Below, piece after piece: positions 62,017 through 64,000 of a stretch of 64,000 bases of DNA. Every line of letters begins with the position of its first letter. Positions within the stretch are counted from its first letter, which is position 1. Both the position numbers and the translations under genes were made by a program. Origin of the DNA: Lucinisca nassula (Eukaryota; Mollusca; Bivalvia; Lucinida; Lucinidae); assembly GCA_963580285.1 (NCBI GenBank), contig OY757019.1, positions 67,509,076 to 67,573,075 on the forward strand, read 5' to 3'. Below the pieces are notes generated by a model. The model did not search any database. It was given only the letters and a program-made list of their open reading frames with translations, and was not told the origin of the DNA.

Positions 62017-62238
62017 CACATTTAGTACCAGAAACCCTAAAAGACGTACCCTAGCAAACAATGCAGGCCCAGATCAGACGCCGCAGAACACGGCATCTGA
62101 TTGGGGCTTACACTGTTTGCAAAATGTTCAGCCATTTTGCCTGATAAATTTTGAGAAAAACACAACCTGACAGCCCTAAATTTTGAAATGGACTCCTGGT
62201 ATATATAAGGAGGAAGATTCCATTTGGTACAAAAACGA
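62017..62238. mobile_element. TTAA-flanked MITE (piggyBac-like), copy 3, inverted
   Basis: TTAA at 62,013-62,016 and 62,239-62,242. The ends are CACATTTAGTACC and GGTACAAAAACGA. The inside carries the snap-back core at 62,044-62,115 (GCAAACAATGCAGGCCCAGA ... CTGTTTGC) and the reverse of the CAGGTTGTG block. It is inverted relative to 44,211-44,420. Confidence 0.75.
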
Positions 62239-62288
62239 TTAAGAAAAATATCACAAAATACCATGTGAAATGCCATGAAATATTACCT

Positions 62289-64000
62289 AACAAGAGGACC
62301 AAGCTAGCTTGGTCCTGTATCGCTCACCTGAGCTAACAGATTCAAAGTTTAAGGAAGTGCCAACCTTTACTGAAGGCTTTATGGGAGGACATGGTGATGA
62401 CAGGGTAAACATTTTCTGAAAATCAAGTAGAATTTAACTCTATGATAAACAGGCTGACCTCACCGGTTTTCAAACTCATTCTTGAAAGCTTTTATTCCTG
62501 ACTTGCTAAGAAGATCCGATCTAAACTGAAGTGGCTATGGTGATGACAAGTTCAAAAACAAGAGTTTTCAAACTCCTCCAAGCTTTCTGCCTGACTTCCT
62601 TGTTTGTAAGTTTCATGAAGATCCGTTCAAAACTAAAGGGGCAGCAGTGATAACAATGTCAAAAATAGGCATTTTCAGCAATCAAAGGCACGTCTATCTT
62701 TGATAAATGTGCCGACTTGGCCGGTATTCGAACTCACCTGAGGTTTTATTCCCAGCCACCTTACATGTAAGTTTCAGAAAGATCTGATCAGACTTGGCCA
62801 GTATTCAAACTCATCCAAGATTTTATTCCCAGCCACCTCACGTATAAGTTTCAGAAAGATCCGATCGAAACTGAAGGGGCTACGGTGATGACAAGGTCAA
62901 AATTTGGCATTTTTAGCAATCAAAGGGATGTTACTCTAAAATAAATGAGCCGACTTGGCCAGTTTTCGAACTCATCCGAGTTTTCATCCCCAGCCACCTT
63001 ACATATAAGTTTCAGATAAATCCGATCAAAACTGAAGGGGCTACGGTAATGACAAGGTCAAAAATCAACATTTTCAGCCATCAAAGGGACAGAACTCTAC
63101 GATAAATGGGCTGACTTGGCCTGTTTTCGAACTCATCCAAGATTTTATCCCCAGCCACCTTACATATAAGTTTCAGAAAGATCCGATCAAAACTGAAGGG
63201 GCTATGGTGATGACAAGGTCAAAAATCGGCATTTTCAGCAATCAAAGGGACGTAAATCAATGATAAATGGGCCAACTTGGCCGGTATTCAAACTCATCCT
63301 AGGTTTTATCTCCAGTCACCTTACATATAGGTTTCAGAAAGATTCGATCAAAACTGAAGGGGCTACGGTGATGACAAGGTAAAAAATCGACATTTTCAGC
63401 CATCAAAGGACATAACTATATAGTTAATGGGGCAACTTGGCCGGTTTTCGAACGCATCCGAGGTTTTATCCCCAGCCACCTTACATATAAGTTTCAGAAA
63501 GATCCGATCAAAACTGAAGGGGCTGCACTGATGACAAGGTCAAAAATCAACATTTTCAGCAATCAAAGGGACCTAACTCTATGATAAATAGGCCACCTTT
63601 GCCGGTATGCGAACTCATCTGAGGCTTTATCCCCAGCCACCTTGCATATAAGTTTCAGAAAGATCCGATCAAAACTCAAAGGGCTACAGTGATGACAAGA
63701 TAAAAAATCGGCATTTTCAGCAATCAAAGGGACGTTACTCTGTGATAAATGGACCAACTTGGCTGGTTTTCGAACTCATCCGAGATTTTATCCCCAGCCA
63801 CTTTACATATAAGTTTCAGAAAGATTCGATCAAAACAGAAAGGGCTACAGTGATGACAAGGTCAAAAATCAGCATTTTCAGCAATCAAAGGGACGTTACT
63901 CTACGATAAAAGGGCCGACTTGGTCGGTTTTCGAACTCATCCGAGATTTTATCCACAGCCACCTTACATATAAGTTTCAGAAAGATCCGATCAAAACTGA
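62289..64000 (+). mobile_element. HINE-like satellite element, family 5, runs off the window
   Basis: The head is AACAAGAGGACC with a perfect 22-bp palindrome (62,295-62,316) and GCTCACCTGAGCTAACAGA as at 44,473. Two atypical first units precede the standard 157-bp units from about 62,650. No tail is seen before the window ends. Confidence 0.88.

Overview
The window looks like repeat-dominated intergenic DNA from an invertebrate animal, most likely a bivalve mollusc or a close marine relative (inference). It is AT-rich and carries eukaryotic retroelements, tRNA-derived SINEs and, above all, hairpin-ended elements with cores of about 145-165 bp tandem repeats followed by GACA/GACG-type microsatellites. 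That layout matches the Helentron-associated (HINE / 'pearl'-like) elements known from bivalves. I found no intact host gene. Almost every recognisable coding stretch is a decayed mobile-element gene.

Left part, 1-12 kb. A minus-strand Ty3/gypsy element (about 477-6251) has the unusual domain order gag-protease-integrase-RT-RNase H, as in Gmr1-like elements. Its RT is split by a SINE with a perfect 15-bp target duplication. A 1-kb HINE-like element (6252-7272) lies at the right edge of the visible LTR. At 9.47-11.12 kb a GC-richer minus-strand module has a 290-codon ORF, a frame-broken continuation with a family-B DNA polymerase-like motif, and a small Cys-rich ORF. It is the least explained coding content here.

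Middle-left, 12-26 kb. A long satellite array (unit about 157 bp) is interrupted by nested TIR elements, a SINE and duplicated retroelement-tail fragments. It is followed by a mosaic of HINE-like pieces, snap-back palindromes and short TA- or TTAA-flanked MITEs.

Centre, 26-42 kb. A plus-strand tyrosine-recombinase retrotransposon (Ngaro/DIRS type) is spread over about 14 kb. Its gag, RT, RNase H, tyrosine recombinase and a downstream SGNH hydrolase segment are separated by at least five later insertions. These are three hairpin-ended elements, one short microsatellite MITE and one retroelement fragment. Reading frames rejoin across the first two large insertions when these are removed, which fixes their boundaries well.

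Right part, 42-64 kb. The 157-bp satellite family returns (44.5-51.3, 54.6-54.8 and 62.3-64 kb). It hosts a mariner element inserted at a TA inside one monomer and a 3.3-kb hairpin-ended element inserted inside an array tail. Other residents are a 1.2-kb TIR element (55,851-57,060), TTAA-flanked MITEs and a LINE whose 5' half is inverted relative to its 3' half, as expected from twin priming. The window shows nested transposition over several rounds, not a cooperating gene set. ORF starts were judged by homology, because many apparent starts are not ATG.
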